DNA of 64,000 nucleotides from Anatilimnocola floriformis (GTDB lineage: Bacteria > Planctomycetota > Planctomycetia > Pirellulales > Pirellulaceae): contig NZ_JAMLFW010000002.1 of the NCBI RefSeq assembly GCF_024256385.1, positions 992,001 through 1,056,000 on the forward strand. Direction: 5' to 3'. The notes under the pieces are model-generated. The model was not told the DNA's origin, made no database searches, and saw nothing but the letters and a program-made list of their open reading frames with translations. Position 1 is the stretch's first letter; every line of letters begins with the position of its first letter. Both the position numbers and the translations under genes were made by a program. This document shows, piece by piece, positions 63,866-64,000 of this stretch.

Positions 63866-64000
63866 TGAAAGTCATGGTCATTGTCAAAGCTACCAAGGAT
63901 TCCGAAGCCGGAGTCATGCCCGGCGAGGAGTTGCTCACCGCGATGGGCAACTACAACGAGGAACTGGTGCGGGCCGGCGTGATGCTCGCCGGCGAGGGTT
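63866..64000 (+). CDS. YCII-like (DGPF domain) protein, 3' end missing
   Basis: Forty-five codons are present before the window ends: KVMVIVKATKDSEAGVMPGE, ELLTAMGNYNEELVRAGVML, AGEG. This is the start of the YCII/DGPFAETKE family, small proteins often encoded near ECF sigma factors and of poorly known function. ATG 63866 follows GGAGA by five bases. Confidence 0.8.

Overview
The window looks like a chromosomal segment of a planctomycete, most probably Pirellulales-like (order is inference). The evidence is family content: extracellular proteins that open with a LEDRSLLA-type motif (Planc_extracel), a DUF1559 pseudopilin-like protein, DUF1501, DUF1552, DUF1553 and DUF1592 proteins with planctomycete-type cytochrome c (PSCyt) modules, and many short intergenic repeats.

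Bases 1-28,550 are a surface-protein island. It holds the 3' part of a cadherin/cohesin/dockerin adhesin, a small pilin-like protein, an extracellular nuclease-fold protein with Calx-beta, cohesin-like and dockerin-like modules, an RTX/cadherin adhesin, a small lipoprotein with a DUF1559 protein, and, convergent to these, a 3368-residue adhesin with DNRLRE-like, Calx-beta-like, cadherin-like and RTX modules. Modules are shared between the four large genes. An IS630 transposase remnant and a broken small membrane-protein gene lie between the two halves.

Bases 28,550-40,150 are mixed: a PadR regulator with a palindrome inside its own promoter, paired with a membrane protein carrying a HAAS-like and a secretin-N-like domain; a leucine-rich membrane protein; an acyl-carrier-like lipoprotein that lacks the phosphopantetheine serine; an internally duplicated membrane protein; a HEAT-repeat protein; a toxin-antitoxin pair behind strong operator palindromes; a lipoprotein; and a DUF1501 protein.

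Bases 40,150-45,100 hold a DUF1553 cytochrome protein, a nucleotidyltransferase-fold gene wedged between it and DUF1501, and an HNH nuclease module bounded by direct repeats. In three places of this half (33.0-35.4 kb, 37.8-40.1 kb, 43.9-45.0 kb) a cargo gene sits between a short duplicated copy of neighbouring sequence and the original. This is the most unusual pattern I see.

Bases 45,250-64,000 are more ordinary but carry odd fusions: dCTP deaminase; a HEAT protein; a HtrA-type protease fused to a SirB1/transglutaminase-like domain; a permuted papain-like protein; a beta-propeller cytochrome; a lipoprotein fusing a CX5R phosphatase to a cytochrome c'-like heme domain; a DUF1592-DUF1552-propeller-membrane-protein operon; a sarcosine-oxidase-like flavoprotein; a membrane-anchored coiled-coil protein; a NupC-type nucleoside transporter with a tandemly duplicated insert; and the start of a YCII-like gene. 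No rRNA, tRNA or CRISPR array was recognised.
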